DNA from: Paenibacillus sp. HB172176
GTDB taxonomy: Bacteria; Bacillota; Bacilli; Paenibacillales; Paenibacillaceae
DNA length: 64,000 bases
Reading direction: 5' to 3'
Assembly: GCF_011947265.1 (NCBI RefSeq)
Contig: NZ_JAATHD010000012.1
Location: 106,093-170,092 of the forward strand
In this document: piece by piece, positions 17,801 to 26,566 of the stretch
Position numbering within the stretch: the first letter of the stretch is position 1
How the letters are laid out: each line of letters begins with the position of its first letter
Program-made: the position numbers and the translations under genes
The notes under the pieces: model-generated
Database searches by the model: none
Told to the model about the DNA's origin: nothing
The model's input: the letters and a program-made list of their open reading frames with translations, nothing else

Positions 17801-18300
17801 ATGGGAAGAGGATACAGCTCAGCGAGCTGTCACCTGACTATGTGAATGTGGATACCGGCTGCGGCATCGGGAAGGATTATGAAGGCGGACGAGTGACGAT
17901 CGTAGGGAATGAATATGGTAATGCAGTCCCGACAAGCCCCATCGATCATGAGCAAGAAGCAGTGATCCGTGTCAGCCTGGAAGGTCTGGACGCCGTTCGC
18001 TTCATAGGTTTGATTGGAGCGGATGCATTCCCGGGAGATGAAGCTCAGAGGCGAATGACATACAGCATTCGCACGCAGGATGCAATCGGACGCTTTATTA
18101 CGGTGGTGGAGCCTTACGAAGCAGACAGCAAGATTCTCAGTGTTCAAGCAAAGGATGCGAATTTGGTTCGCGTCGAGCTGACAGACGGCCGGGTGCAGGA
18201 GATTATGGTGAGCAGTATCGAATCGGAGAACAACGCTCTAGAGTTCCGAGAATATGTGGACGGCAGTCTCATTCGAGCGGAGCAGGCAGTTAGGGAATAA
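14896..18300 (+). CDS. second cytoplasmic heparinase II/III-family protein
   Basis: A 1134-residue protein, no signal peptide, translationally coupled to the previous gene (TGATG). The N-terminal 250 residues are beta-rich. A helical toroid follows, with repeated YALTGEKRYAEKAAQF-type helices, NWLLSEITGAFY and WWHECSVGYNIW, and then the heparinase II/III beta domain with YAHGHYDRTELLSVMRYG at about residue 635. A C-terminal extension of some 250 residues is beta-rich and unassigned. It is more distant from the other two lyases than they are from each other, so it may act on another linkage of the same polymer. Lyase assignment rests on the fold landmarks and context. Confidence 0.78.
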   Translation: MVAHIDLLKEWETRGIRADEGFCLRDKLTLTYPNNGTGWYGIGFERGNDSAQDALDWYGLILSVETRDDIAELNIEAHFADHRSVHASAAVAGAGVHEVKVSLEDFEIEAAKANQWRFLKSFELQGHAALKSARLVRGERIFVQANVRGKAGEPGEAVQYEMTIFNCTDARQRVTVKQRFHGWESLLAELSSSQFDLDPFQSRKITAEVVVHESMVAGGHENTVLRFIANGDSGSAVQVELKTLRRLPHPYIYWTKEKWAERKALIDTHEHFRPGYERILSDADAWIVKPPVPVEERDYCYDTREEHYIMSAAYAYALTGEKRYAEKAAQFLRYFIDEETGYPKKKKGCSQSYVQEGHFFQHLAIPYDIIHDAGVLTPEEHQGVEKCFRIYIDILDHHIRSGHISNWLLSEITGAFYCALAIQDMERALRFLDGPGGSIEQLKYGLFNDGWWHECSVGYNIWVSSMYIHTAHALLPFGMNILHKQFPVPFNQEVSSTYNGEQAEVSFGMHNKRWGGNRKSYICIKDMFDATIPFLDYRGVLFGISDSDEKKLEGVHFGATYDLAYTYYKDPEYIPVIQMNNEVDPIFGHAKLPEYESSYSSGNACSDNVGVLMLRSQGEGREQSQQIQAVLRYGSHGYAHGHYDRTELLSVMRYGRSFFNPEHVWWGYAHFMYKFYVQNSLTKNMVVVDGKMQQASDARRTLFYSGEAIQAAAVETTAVWSYPPYGGMIYRDGETLEQRAEMNASFLPPSPEDAKYGEMSECTESVHQKRVMGVTDDYIVLFDYAIGERDHQFDCLFQIKGFKELDAERLTKIKHTSQWSDNPLSDAQFMTDCHWYQAEGTSVARFETIFGEGEDLRGTRSHYNAPGLLKMDVHAAWPKQTEQIIGRAAEDHGIAIPMDYTVEADGKPLAQGGFGAWILGEGKVDVSLGADVKALTLRVKNHPVYTEQKYPMRTKQGLFWGEAYLIMGDGKRIQLSELSPDYVNVDTGCGIGKDYEGGRVTIVGNEYGNAVPTSPIDHEQEAVIRVSLEGLDAVRFIGLIGADAFPGDEAQRRMTYSIRTQDAIGRFITVVEPYEADSKILSVQAKDANLVRVELTDGRVQEIMVSSIESENNALEFREYVDGSLIRAEQAVRE

Positions 18301-18337
18301 GCATTAACGCTCCGTATGCATAAGGGACTCAATCTCC

Positions 18338-18367
18338 AGGCGTGAAACAATGGTTTCACGCCTTTCC
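18338..18367 (+). terminator. terminator of the lyase operon
   Basis: AGGCGTGAAAC pairs with GTTTCACGCCT around a short loop, followed by a short T/C run. It separates the two lyase genes from the regulator gene. Confidence 0.75.
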
Positions 18368-18438
18368 CATGCAGAAGTTCTTAAATTACCATCACCTCAA
18401 GCTTAAAAAACAGCATACCAATCCGCTCCGCCTTTTTC

Positions 18439-18444
18439 TATAAT
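18439..18444 (+). promoter_or_regulatory. -10 box of the AraC regulator gene
   Basis: TATAAT in the context TTCTATAATGGA. It overlaps an upstream in-frame ATG at 18443, which makes the ATG at 18479 the real start. The same TTCTATAATGGA stretch forms the -10 region of the GH28 gene near 28034. Confidence 0.5.
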
Positions 18445-18478
18445 GGAGAATGCTGTGAAGCAGAACGGGAGGATGCCA

Positions 18479-20803
18479 ATGAATAAAGCGCGACATTTTT
18501 TCATGAAGAAGAGTCTGTTGATCCGAATCATTCTATCCTATCTATTCGTCGGTTTATTAGTCATAGCCGCGCTTACGCTTGCGATCACCTCTAAAGTATC
18601 CGAGAGCATGAAGACGGAATTGACGCTTTCGACCGATCGTTCCTTGGAGCAATCCTATAATACAGCGAACATTTTATTGAATTCGACTTACCAACATTTT
18701 GCAAGCGCTTACGGGTCAGCTGATATACAAGCCGGCTTCTACGCCAACGATTTCAATACCGCACTAATGGGAAGAATAGGGGCGGAACTGACGAATTTGG
18801 CCAATACGAATCCGATGGTACACTCTGTTTATTTGGTCAATACGCGGCATGAGCTCGTCTTCTCTTCCTTAACGACCGTCAGATCATTCGACGAATTCTA
18901 TGATCAGCAGATTCTGCATTTGCTCCAGAATACGCAGACCCTGCGCGGCAGCGTATTCATTCCCCGGCATACGTCGTTCGTCCATGACACGAAGCCGTTC
19001 GACGGCAATTTAATCTCGGTAGCGTATATGAGCACGCGGGACGAGAAGGCAGTGAATGGCGCGATGATCTTGAATTTGGACCAGCAAATTTTGCAGAACA
19101 TGATGATGAACGGAACGGACAGCGACTCCTTCCAGTCAATGATTCTGAATCAGCAAGGCATCGTTATTTCACATTCGAATAATGAATTGATCAATACGAA
19201 TATATCGGAATCTGAACCCGTTCAAGCCATTCTTGATTCAACGGCGTCAAGAGGCGTCATCGAAACAAATATTGATGGAACAGGGCATCATATCTTCTAC
19301 ATCAAGTCGGAAAGCTTGGGCTGGATCTTCATTGGCGATGTGAATTACACGAATCTGTTAAGCAAGGTCAATGCAATGAAGCAATATATTCTTACTGTCA
19401 CCGCCATCATCCTGCTAATTGTTATCGTTAGCGGCTTCTTCTTCACTCGAATGATCTATGGACCGATTCATCGGCTCGTCAAGAATATTGCCAAGTTGCC
19501 CGGCTCGGAGCATTCGACGCATGGGGTAAGCGAATTCGATCTGCTGTCGAATGCGTTCCAATTCATGGAGCGTAAAGTGCAGGATATGCAGATCAGCATG
19601 ACAGGGTTTCAGAATACAGAGCGAAACGAGGTGCTGAGACAGCTCCTGTCGGGAGGCTGGAGCAGCGAGGCGGAGATGATCAGCAGAATGTCCCGCATCG
19701 GCATTGAGCTTCCATCTCAGGGCTTCCAGGTTTGTATGCTTAGGCTGGATGAGATGAATGAGCTGGCGGAAGCCTACAGTCCTAATGATCTGGCTCTCTT
19801 GAAGTATGGAATTGCGAATATTGCCGATGAGATCGGCAACACTCATTTTCCTGCCTTCAGCTTCGATGGAGAGGAGGATCGGATCGTCATACTGTTATTG
19901 AAGGCAAGCGAGTCGGAGCTTCAGATCCGGCAGCTGTTAAGCGAAGTCCAAGCAAGCACGGAGCATTATCTCAAGCTGTCCGTATCGGCTTCATACGGCT
20001 CGCATGCGGCGGATCTCAGACAAATTCCCAAGTCATGGCAAGCCGCTTATGATGCCTCGCGATATCGTCTGGTATACGGAAAGGGCTGCTTCATTCCCGC
20101 CGATGTGGAGCAGAACAGAGAATCAATCCCGGACAGCGTATCCGCCCCGATGGAGAAGCAGATTGCCGACAGCATGAAGCTTGGAGATGCAGCGAAGACC
20201 GCTTGCGCGATCAAAGCTTATTTCGAAATGCTGCAATCGGCGCCGTTCGATGAAATGATGTTTCTTCTGAATCAATTGCTGTTCACCGTAACGCGCACAT
20301 CCAAATCGATGGCAAACGGGGATCTGACCAGCACGGGCAATGATATCGCTTCCCTGGGCCAGCAGCTCTACAAGTGGGAGACGCTGGATGAGATGGAGGA
20401 ATGGTTTGTTGGACTCGCGGAAACGGCGATCAGCTTAAGAGACAACCAGTCCTCGCAGAAGAATGTTCTGATCGTAGAAAAGCTGAGGAACGAGATTCAT
20501 CAATCGTACATGGATGCAAGTCTTACCGTTGAGAAGCTGTCAGAGGTAGCGGGACTCTCCGTCAACTATATGAGGAAGATATTCAAGGATATCACAAGCA
20601 CATCTCTGAACAAGTATATAAGCGATTATCGCTTTGAGAAGGCGAAGGAGCTGCTGCTGACGACAGATTTGCCGGCGAATCGCATTGGAGAGATGGTCGG
20701 TATGGACAATACGAAGTACTTTTATATCTCCTTCAAGAAGTATTCCGGGAAGACGCCTGATCATTTCAGGAAAAGCAGTGAGCCTCCTTATTCCTCGGAA
20801 TAA
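18479..20803 (+). CDS. membrane-bound AraC-family transcriptional regulator
   Basis: A 774-residue protein of the Paenibacillus type that joins a membrane sensor to an AraC domain. One membrane helix lies near the N-terminus (LLIRIILSYLFVGLLVIAAL), then an extracytoplasmic Cache-like domain, then a second helix (ILTVTAIILLIVIVSGFFF) ending in a short HAMP-like segment. A cytoplasmic middle domain follows, and the C-terminus holds two helix-turn-helix motifs (TVEKLSEVAGLSVNYMRKIF and ANRIGEMVGMDNTKYFYISF). It probably senses a sugar signal outside the cell and activates the neighbouring operons. GGGAGG seven bases before 18479 fixes the start. It lies between the lyase operon and the transporter operon. 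Confidence 0.88.
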   Translation: MNKARHFFMKKSLLIRIILSYLFVGLLVIAALTLAITSKVSESMKTELTLSTDRSLEQSYNTANILLNSTYQHFASAYGSADIQAGFYANDFNTALMGRIGAELTNLANTNPMVHSVYLVNTRHELVFSSLTTVRSFDEFYDQQILHLLQNTQTLRGSVFIPRHTSFVHDTKPFDGNLISVAYMSTRDEKAVNGAMILNLDQQILQNMMMNGTDSDSFQSMILNQQGIVISHSNNELINTNISESEPVQAILDSTASRGVIETNIDGTGHHIFYIKSESLGWIFIGDVNYTNLLSKVNAMKQYILTVTAIILLIVIVSGFFFTRMIYGPIHRLVKNIAKLPGSEHSTHGVSEFDLLSNAFQFMERKVQDMQISMTGFQNTERNEVLRQLLSGGWSSEAEMISRMSRIGIELPSQGFQVCMLRLDEMNELAEAYSPNDLALLKYGIANIADEIGNTHFPAFSFDGEEDRIVILLLKASESELQIRQLLSEVQASTEHYLKLSVSASYGSHAADLRQIPKSWQAAYDASRYRLVYGKGCFIPADVEQNRESIPDSVSAPMEKQIADSMKLGDAAKTACAIKAYFEMLQSAPFDEMMFLLNQLLFTVTRTSKSMANGDLTSTGNDIASLGQQLYKWETLDEMEEWFVGLAETAISLRDNQSSQKNVLIVEKLRNEIHQSYMDASLTVEKLSEVAGLSVNYMRKIFKDITSTSLNKYISDYRFEKAKELLLTTDLPANRIGEMVGMDNTKYFYISFKKYSGKTPDHFRKSSEPPYSSE

Positions 20804-20835
20804 AGGGGCTCACTGCTCATCTTCGGCACTTTTTA
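20774..20835 (+). terminator. hairpin terminator of the AraC regulator gene
   Basis: AGCAGTGAGCC pairs with GGCTCACTGCT, with an inner TTATTCC/GGAATAA stem, so the hairpin includes the stop codon. The T run comes only at about 20831, so termination may be partial. Confidence 0.6.
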
Positions 20836-20886
20836 ATCCAATCATAAGATTTTGAACCTCTCCAAGCCTTGAAAATCATGCTTTTT

Positions 20887-20931
20887 ATGCGAATTTTGAG
20901 GTTTTGCAATTGGATTTGAGCAAGTAAAGTG
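20887..20931 (+). promoter_or_regulatory. candidate activator site of the transporter operon
   Basis: ATGCGAATTTTGAG at 20887-20900 and TTTGAGCA at 20915-20922 match motifs before 11714 and 28091. TAAAGT at 20926-20931 is a possible weak -10 box. The role is inferred from recurrence in one locus. Confidence 0.35.
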
Positions 20932-20969
20932 AAGTCATCACAACAGCAGCGCAGTCGAGGAGGATTCGA

Positions 20970-21947
20970 ATGAGTGAGAGAGCAGCAATTCTACCCGAGC
21001 AAGCTTTCAAGGAAAGAAGGAAGCGGGGAAAGCTCGGAACATTCTTTTTTGAAATGACTAGAAACAAGTTCCTGTATCTATTGGCGCTTCCAGGCATGAT
21101 ATGGTTTTGCATTTTCGCTTACCTGCCTATGGGCGGCATCGTTATAGCTTTTCAAGATTTTAAAGCGATGAGCGGCATAACTGGCAGTGAATTTGTGGGA
21201 CTGAAAAATTTCAAGTTTTTCTTCGCGTCGAATGATTGGATTCAGATCGTAACGAATACGGTGTTCCTTAATGCTTTGTTCATTGCTTTCAGCACCCTTG
21301 CATCGATCGCGATCGCCATCATGGTGACGGAGCTGGGAGGAAAATGGTTCAAGAAGATTACTCAGTCCGTTATGATCTTCCCGCATTTCCTGTCCTGGAC
21401 CGTTGTTGCGATGTTCGTCATGGCGTTCGTCGCGACGGATGGGGGCTTTATTAATCAAATTCTTTCGATGTTCGGCATTGAACCTATTCAATTTCTATCG
21501 CTTGCCGGATATTGGCCGGTCATTCTTGTTTTGCTTAAGATTTGGCATGGAGCGGGCTTCGGATCGATCGTCTACATGGCGACGATATCTGGAATTAATC
21601 CGGATATCTATGAATCGGCTTCCATAGACGGAGCGAGCAGATATCAGAAGATCCGCTTCATAACGCTGCCGCTTCTTAAGCCAACTGTCATTCTATTGCT
21701 CATTCTCGCGGCAGGAGGCATCTTCAACGGTGATTTCGGTATGATCTACGCGATAATCGGACGCAATCCACTGTTGTATCCGACAACCGATGTAATCGAC
21801 ACCTATCTGTTCCGCGCGATGATGGATCTGGGCGATATGAGCATGTCGGCCGCGATCGGCTTCATGCAATCTCTGATCGGATTTGTGCTGGTCATTACCG
21901 TGAACTATATCGCGAAGAAGACCGCGCCTGAATCCGCTATTTTCTAA
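20970..21947 (+). CDS. sugar ABC transporter permease, LplB type
   Basis: A 325-residue inner-membrane permease with about six helices and the binding-protein-dependent permease EAA loop near residue 210 (YESASIDGASRYQKIRFITL). The first helix follows a basic N-terminus, and FAYLPMGGIVIAFQDF is typical of the LplB branch for oligosaccharide and uronide uptake. GAGGAGG precedes the start. It is the first gene of a run with the second permease, binding lipoprotein, GH97 and GH28. No ATPase gene is nearby; such systems commonly borrow a shared MsmK/MsmX-type ATPase. Confidence 0.93.
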   Translation: MSERAAILPEQAFKERRKRGKLGTFFFEMTRNKFLYLLALPGMIWFCIFAYLPMGGIVIAFQDFKAMSGITGSEFVGLKNFKFFFASNDWIQIVTNTVFLNALFIAFSTLASIAIAIMVTELGGKWFKKITQSVMIFPHFLSWTVVAMFVMAFVATDGGFINQILSMFGIEPIQFLSLAGYWPVILVLLKIWHGAGFGSIVYMATISGINPDIYESASIDGASRYQKIRFITLPLLKPTVILLLILAAGGIFNGDFGMIYAIIGRNPLLYPTTDVIDTYLFRAMMDLGDMSMSAAIGFMQSLIGFVLVITVNYIAKKTAPESAIF

Positions 21948-21966
21948 TAAGGAAGTGAATTGCATC

Positions 21967-22848
21967 ATGATAAGAGAAAGCTTCTCGGATCGACTGCTTA
22001 GAGGACTGTTCTATCTATTGATCGCCGTATTCTCCGTCTATTGCCTGTTGCCGTTCTGGTCGGTTGTCGCAAGCTCCTTCGCTACGGAGGCTTCCATCCT
22101 GAAGGACGGCTATACCTTCTGGCCGAAGCACTTCAGCCTAGAAGGCTACAAGCTGATCTTCAAGGATAACACCATCTATCGGGCCTACGGCGTCACCACC
22201 TTCATTACGCTTGTCGGAACATTGATGTCCATGATTCTAACAAGCGCAATGGCGTATTCTTTATCGGTCAAATCGGTCAAGTATCGCAATTATATCGCGT
22301 TCTTCGTCTATTTCACGATGCTGTTCCACGGAGGACTTGTTGCCTCCTATCTCTTGATCTCCAAGTATCTGGATATGAAGGACACGATCTGGGTTCTGAT
22401 TATTCCCAGCATGATGAGCGCATGGAATATGTTCCTGCTCCGCAATTTCTTCGCCTCCATTGACGATTCCATTGCGGAATCGGCCAAGATTGACGGGGCG
22501 AATGATATCTATATCCTGTTCCGCATCATTCTGCCGATCTCACTGCCGGCTATGGCTACCATCGGGCTGTTCTACGCGCTTGGCTATTGGAACAAATGGT
22601 TTGACGCGGTTCTCTATATCAATGATAAAGATCTATATCCGCTGCAATATTTGATCCAGCGCATTATGAATAATCTCGATTATATTAATCAAATCTCATC
22701 GGATGTCCATATTCCGAATTTTATACCGCCGGCCATGACCGTTCGTCTGGCTACGACGGTTGTCACGATTGGTCCGATCGTGTTCTTGTATCCCTTCTTG
22801 CAGAAGTACTTCGTGAAAGGCCTCATGGTAGGCGCTGTCAAAGGCTGA
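21967..22848 (+). CDS. sugar ABC transporter permease, YtcP type
   Basis: A 293-residue permease, partner of the preceding LplB-type protein. It has an N-terminal membrane helix ending in LLPFWSVVASSF, an EAA loop (IAESAKIDGANDIYILFRII), and the usual C-terminal signature PFLQKYFVKGLMVGAVKG. The start at 21967 follows GGAAGTGA; a GTG at 21955 would overlap that site. It lies 19 bases after the first permease. Confidence 0.93.
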   Translation: MIRESFSDRLLRGLFYLLIAVFSVYCLLPFWSVVASSFATEASILKDGYTFWPKHFSLEGYKLIFKDNTIYRAYGVTTFITLVGTLMSMILTSAMAYSLSVKSVKYRNYIAFFVYFTMLFHGGLVASYLLISKYLDMKDTIWVLIIPSMMSAWNMFLLRNFFASIDDSIAESAKIDGANDIYILFRIILPISLPAMATIGLFYALGYWNKWFDAVLYINDKDLYPLQYLIQRIMNNLDYINQISSDVHIPNFIPPAMTVRLATTVVTIGPIVFLYPFLQKYFVKGLMVGAVKG

Positions 22849-22905
22849 ATCCGCTTCACCGGCGGTTTAGTATAGATCCAATACTGAGGAAAAAAAAGGG
22901 GATGA

Positions 22906-24543
22906 ATGAACGACATGAAGATGAAACGCATGACAACAGCTGTACTGACCGTCGCGCTTGCTGCATCAGTGGCCGCGTGCAGCAACAACAACTCGAATGA
23001 AGAGCCGACATCAACAGACGGAAACGCTGGCGCAACAAATTCGGCAAACACAACGAAGGCGCCAAGCGCGGTCACTCTGAAGGGCATGCTCTTCGGAGAT
23101 GAGCCTCAGGATATGTCGCTTGTGCTGGACGAGTTCGAGAAACGCACGAAGGATACGCTCAATACAAAACTTGATATTCAATGGAATCCGATTGCTGATC
23201 ACAAGCAGAAGGTTAAGCTGATGATGACTGCCGGCGAATCGGTTGACTTTGTCTTCGACGCTGATTTCCAGAATTTGAAGGAGCTAATCCCGCAAGGCGC
23301 TTATGCGCAGCTCGACAAGTACTTCAATAACGATGATTATCCGGGCTTGAAGGCAGCCTTCACGCCTGAATTCATCGAGATGAACAAGCGGTATGACGAT
23401 CATCTGTATACGATTCCATTCACGCAATACTTCTACGATATTCCTGTCATCTATATTCGCAAGGATCTTCGCGAGAAGCTGGGCTTCAGCGAGCCGATCT
23501 CAAGCTATGAGGAGCTGCAGCAGTTCTATGACAAGGTGCTTGCGTCCGAGGATGGAATCACTCCGCTGGCTGTGAAAGGAAACGGCGGATTCCAGGAAGT
23601 ACTCGCGCCCGAGAGAGAAGAATTGGATACCGTTCGTCCGGTAAATCTGGGCGGAATCGTGTATTTCGTCCATCTCTCCGATGATCTGAAGACGGTGCAG
23701 GATGTTGTCGCCTTCGGCGATCCCGCAGAGGAATGGGCGAAGCTGCCTGCGCCGTTCGATACGATGAAATCCGCTTTCGCGCAATATGACAAGTGGGCGG
23801 AGTGGAGCAAATATCTGGAGAAGGATGTGCTGAGCCAGAAGGATCAGAAGGCTTACTTCATGTCAGGCAAGGCGGCATCTTACTACGGAACCCTCTCATC
23901 GTACGCAGCGGACAAGAAGAAGCTGCAGGATACCATTGCCGGTTCCGATCTGGAGTTCTTCGTCTTCAAGGAGAAGATCCGCAACATGGAGCCTCATGCG
24001 ATCTCGACAAACTATAAGGCGAACAACTCGCTTGCCATACCTGTGTCTTCCAAAAATATTGATCGAACAATGAAATTCTTCGATTGGATATTCCAAAGTC
24101 GGGAAAATCACGATCTATTCGAATACGGCATTCCAGGCAAGCATTGGGAGCCGGTTGGCGAGAATAAGCTGAAGCTGCTTGATGATTCCAAAAATTACAC
24201 ATTCCCCGGCTACGAGTTTACCTGGAATCCGACGATGATTCGCATGCCGGAGGATTTGGATGAAACGGCGCAGAAGTATTTGGAGTATTCGGCTAAGGCT
24301 GATACGTACTACTCTGCTGTATTGGCAAAATTTGCGTTCGACACCTCTAACGTGAAAGGCGAATTCGCTAATATTCAGTCCAAAGCGGATCCATTCATCC
24401 AAACGCTCAAAGCCGGTCAAGTGAAGGATTGGGAAGGGGATGCTGTCAAGCTGAACAAAGATTTGCAAGGGCTTGGATTAGATAAAATACGCAATGAGAT
24501 TAAGACGCAGGTTCAAGCTTATTTGGATGGGGGCGGCAAGTAG
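22906..24543 (+). CDS. extracellular solute-binding lipoprotein, LipO type
   Basis: A 545-residue binding protein. The signal peptide ends in the lipobox VAAC at about residue 25, followed by an Asn/Ser/Thr-rich tether (SNNNSNEEPTSTDG). The mature part reads as a family-1-type solute-binding protein (MLFGDEPQDMSLVLDEFEKR; DFVFDADFQNLKELIPQGAY). It should capture oligosaccharides on the outer face of the membrane and deliver them to the two permeases encoded upstream. GGGG at 22898-22901 lies only four bases from the chosen ATG; the ATG at 22915 is also possible. Confidence 0.92.
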   Translation: MNDMKMKRMTTAVLTVALAASVAACSNNNSNEEPTSTDGNAGATNSANTTKAPSAVTLKGMLFGDEPQDMSLVLDEFEKRTKDTLNTKLDIQWNPIADHKQKVKLMMTAGESVDFVFDADFQNLKELIPQGAYAQLDKYFNNDDYPGLKAAFTPEFIEMNKRYDDHLYTIPFTQYFYDIPVIYIRKDLREKLGFSEPISSYEELQQFYDKVLASEDGITPLAVKGNGGFQEVLAPEREELDTVRPVNLGGIVYFVHLSDDLKTVQDVVAFGDPAEEWAKLPAPFDTMKSAFAQYDKWAEWSKYLEKDVLSQKDQKAYFMSGKAASYYGTLSSYAADKKKLQDTIAGSDLEFFVFKEKIRNMEPHAISTNYKANNSLAIPVSSKNIDRTMKFFDWIFQSRENHDLFEYGIPGKHWEPVGENKLKLLDDSKNYTFPGYEFTWNPTMIRMPEDLDETAQKYLEYSAKADTYYSAVLAKFAFDTSNVKGEFANIQSKADPFIQTLKAGQVKDWEGDAVKLNKDLQGLGLDKIRNEIKTQVQAYLDGGGK

Positions 24544-24582
24544 GCCGTCGATTCTATCGATCGGAAGTTAAGGTACGCCGGG

Positions 24583-24602
24583 CAACGGAGGAAGCTCCGT
24601 TG
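24583..24602 (+). other. intercistronic stem-loop
   Basis: CAACGGAG-GAAG-CTCCGTTG forms a perfect 8-bp stem in the 115-base gap between the lipoprotein and GH97 genes. The bases after it are only partly T-rich, so it may be an attenuator or an mRNA-stabilising hairpin that raises the transporter to enzyme ratio. Confidence 0.5.
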
Positions 24603-24658
24603 TCTGGCTCTTTGCTTTGAAATATGGAAATGACTTTTGTTAGGAGCTGGTACTAAAG

Positions 24659-26566
24659 ATGAATGAATTCAAAGCAGTTTCGCCGAATCATGCAATAGGT
24701 TTGAATGTGACAGTGGATGCGGGCGGACATCCCATTTATGAAGTGTTGTATAAAGACACTGTGTTAATTAACCCATCTCAATTGGGGCTGAGGCTTGATA
24801 CGAAGGATTCGCTTGTCGATCAATTTCGAATCGTGAATGCGGAATCGAATTTCGTGAATGAAAGCTGGACTCCTGTCTACGGGGAGCGAAGTCTCATTCC
24901 GGATTGCTATTCTTCTTTGAAAATCAGCTTGGAGCAGATGGACAGCTTAAAGACGATGGAGCTGGAATTCCGCGTTTATAATGAAGGTGTCGCCTTTCGT
25001 TATGTTATTCCTGAGCAGTCCTCCTTGAAGAGCTTTATCATTACGAAGGAGCAGACGCAGTTTCATTTCCCTCCCGGCTGCTTCGGCTATGAAGAGCATG
25101 GGGCGGAAGGCGAATATGAACGAGTCAGCATCTCGCAGATCGGTTCATTATGCGAGCGGCCGCTGACAATCGCCTATCCTTCCGGTATATGGGCGGCGAT
25201 TGCCGAAGCAGGCCAGAATGATTATCCGCGAATGCTGCTTGGAGCAGATTCTTCTCAGCCTGACACGCTGATTAGCGAGCTTAGCGGTCTAGTGAAGCAT
25301 TTCGTCGGTTACGATAATATGTCCGAGCTCGATGCGCTGCCCCATGAGCAGAAGGACGCGCTCGCTAGAGTGGACGCTCCCTTCGAGTCGCCATGGAGAA
25401 TCATCCTGGCAGGCGACAGTCCCGGAGAGCTCTTGGAGAGGAACTACTTGATCGAGAATGTAAGCAAGCCTTGCGAAATTGAAGACACTTCATGGATAAA
25501 GCCTGGCAAGCTGCTGCGCGAGATGACGTTATCTCCACAGGGGGGACGCGATTGCGTCGATTTCGCGGCTGAACACAACCTTCAATATATAATGCTGGAT
25601 TGGGGCTGGTATGGCGATCCGTTCAATGACGATTCCTGTGCGGGAAATGGGGTGAATGATGTCTGGTTCTTCAAGATGGAGGAGGGCGTTGCTTATCCTA
25701 AGGCCGATATTCCAGCCCTTGTTCGCTACGCGGAAGCAAGAGGAATTGGCGTGATTCTCTATTTGGACAGGCGGGCAGTAGAGCATCAGATTGACCGTCT
25801 TCTTCCGATATATAAGGAATGGGGTGTGAAGGGGCTTAAGTTCGGCTTCGTGAATACAGGTCCGCAATACTGGAGCCGTTGGCTGACGGACACGATCAAG
25901 AAATGCGCGGACTATGGCCTGATTGTAAACGTTCATGACGCTTATCGTCCAAGCGGGTTTTCCAGAACGTACCCGAATCTGCTGACTCAGGAAGGCATTC
26001 GCGGCAATGAGCATATGCCGACAGCCAGACATAATTGCACGCTGCCGTTCACAAGATTTATTGCTGGAGCCGGGGATTATACGATTTGCTACTATACCGA
26101 TCGCAAGCAGACAACCTTCGCTCATCAACTGGGAATGTCGATTATCGCTTACAGTCCTCTTCAATCGGTGCTCTGGTATGATAAGCCTTCGGATTATCAG
26201 GGCGAATGGGAGCTGGAGCTGTTCAAGAAGCTTCCGACGGTTTGGGATGAGACAAAGGTGCTGATGGGAGAGGTTGGAGAGTATGCGGTCATCGCCCGCA
26301 GATCGGGCGAGGATTGGTTTATTGGCGCAATTACGAACGAGTCGGCAAGAGAGTTGAGCATTCCGATGGATTTTCTGAAGCGTGGACGCAGTTATATCGC
26401 GCAAATCTACAGAGATAACGATGTGGACAACGAGCCGACCCGGACCAATGTGGCAGGAGAGCGCAAGGCGGTTGGAGCTGAGTCGGTGCTTCAAGTCAAG
26501 ATGGCAGCTGCCGGGGGGCAAGCTATTCATCTAATGATGAATGAAAGGGGCGAATGGAATGCGTGA
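24659..26566 (+). CDS. glycoside hydrolase family 97 protein (cytoplasmic)
   Basis: A 635-residue protein with the GH97 plan: N-terminal beta-sandwich (about 1-260), a TIM barrel (YIMLDWGWYGDP at 310, GVILYLDRR, KGLKFGF at 391, VNVHDAYRPSGFSRTYPNLL at 423-442, EGIRGNEH) and a small C-terminal beta domain. No signal peptide, so it acts on imported sugars. GH97 holds inverting alpha-glucosidases (SusB) and retaining alpha-galactosidases. From memory, the retaining branch has an Asp where this protein has Gly396, and the inverting branch has Glu where it has Asp427. Specificity therefore stays open. It overlaps the next gene by 8 bases. Confidence 0.85.
   Translation: MNEFKAVSPNHAIGLNVTVDAGGHPIYEVLYKDTVLINPSQLGLRLDTKDSLVDQFRIVNAESNFVNESWTPVYGERSLIPDCYSSLKISLEQMDSLKTMELEFRVYNEGVAFRYVIPEQSSLKSFIITKEQTQFHFPPGCFGYEEHGAEGEYERVSISQIGSLCERPLTIAYPSGIWAAIAEAGQNDYPRMLLGADSSQPDTLISELSGLVKHFVGYDNMSELDALPHEQKDALARVDAPFESPWRIILAGDSPGELLERNYLIENVSKPCEIEDTSWIKPGKLLREMTLSPQGGRDCVDFAAEHNLQYIMLDWGWYGDPFNDDSCAGNGVNDVWFFKMEEGVAYPKADIPALVRYAEARGIGVILYLDRRAVEHQIDRLLPIYKEWGVKGLKFGFVNTGPQYWSRWLTDTIKKCADYGLIVNVHDAYRPSGFSRTYPNLLTQEGIRGNEHMPTARHNCTLPFTRFIAGAGDYTICYYTDRKQTTFAHQLGMSIIAYSPLQSVLWYDKPSDYQGEWELELFKKLPTVWDETKVLMGEVGEYAVIARRSGEDWFIGAITNESARELSIPMDFLKRGRSYIAQIYRDNDVDNEPTRTNVAGERKAVGAESVLQVKMAAAGGQAIHLMMNERGEWNA

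Noticed and set aside
18703..18717. cre-like sequence TGCAAGCGCTTACG inside the AraC regulator gene
   Set aside because: Two mismatches to the consensus and well inside the coding region.
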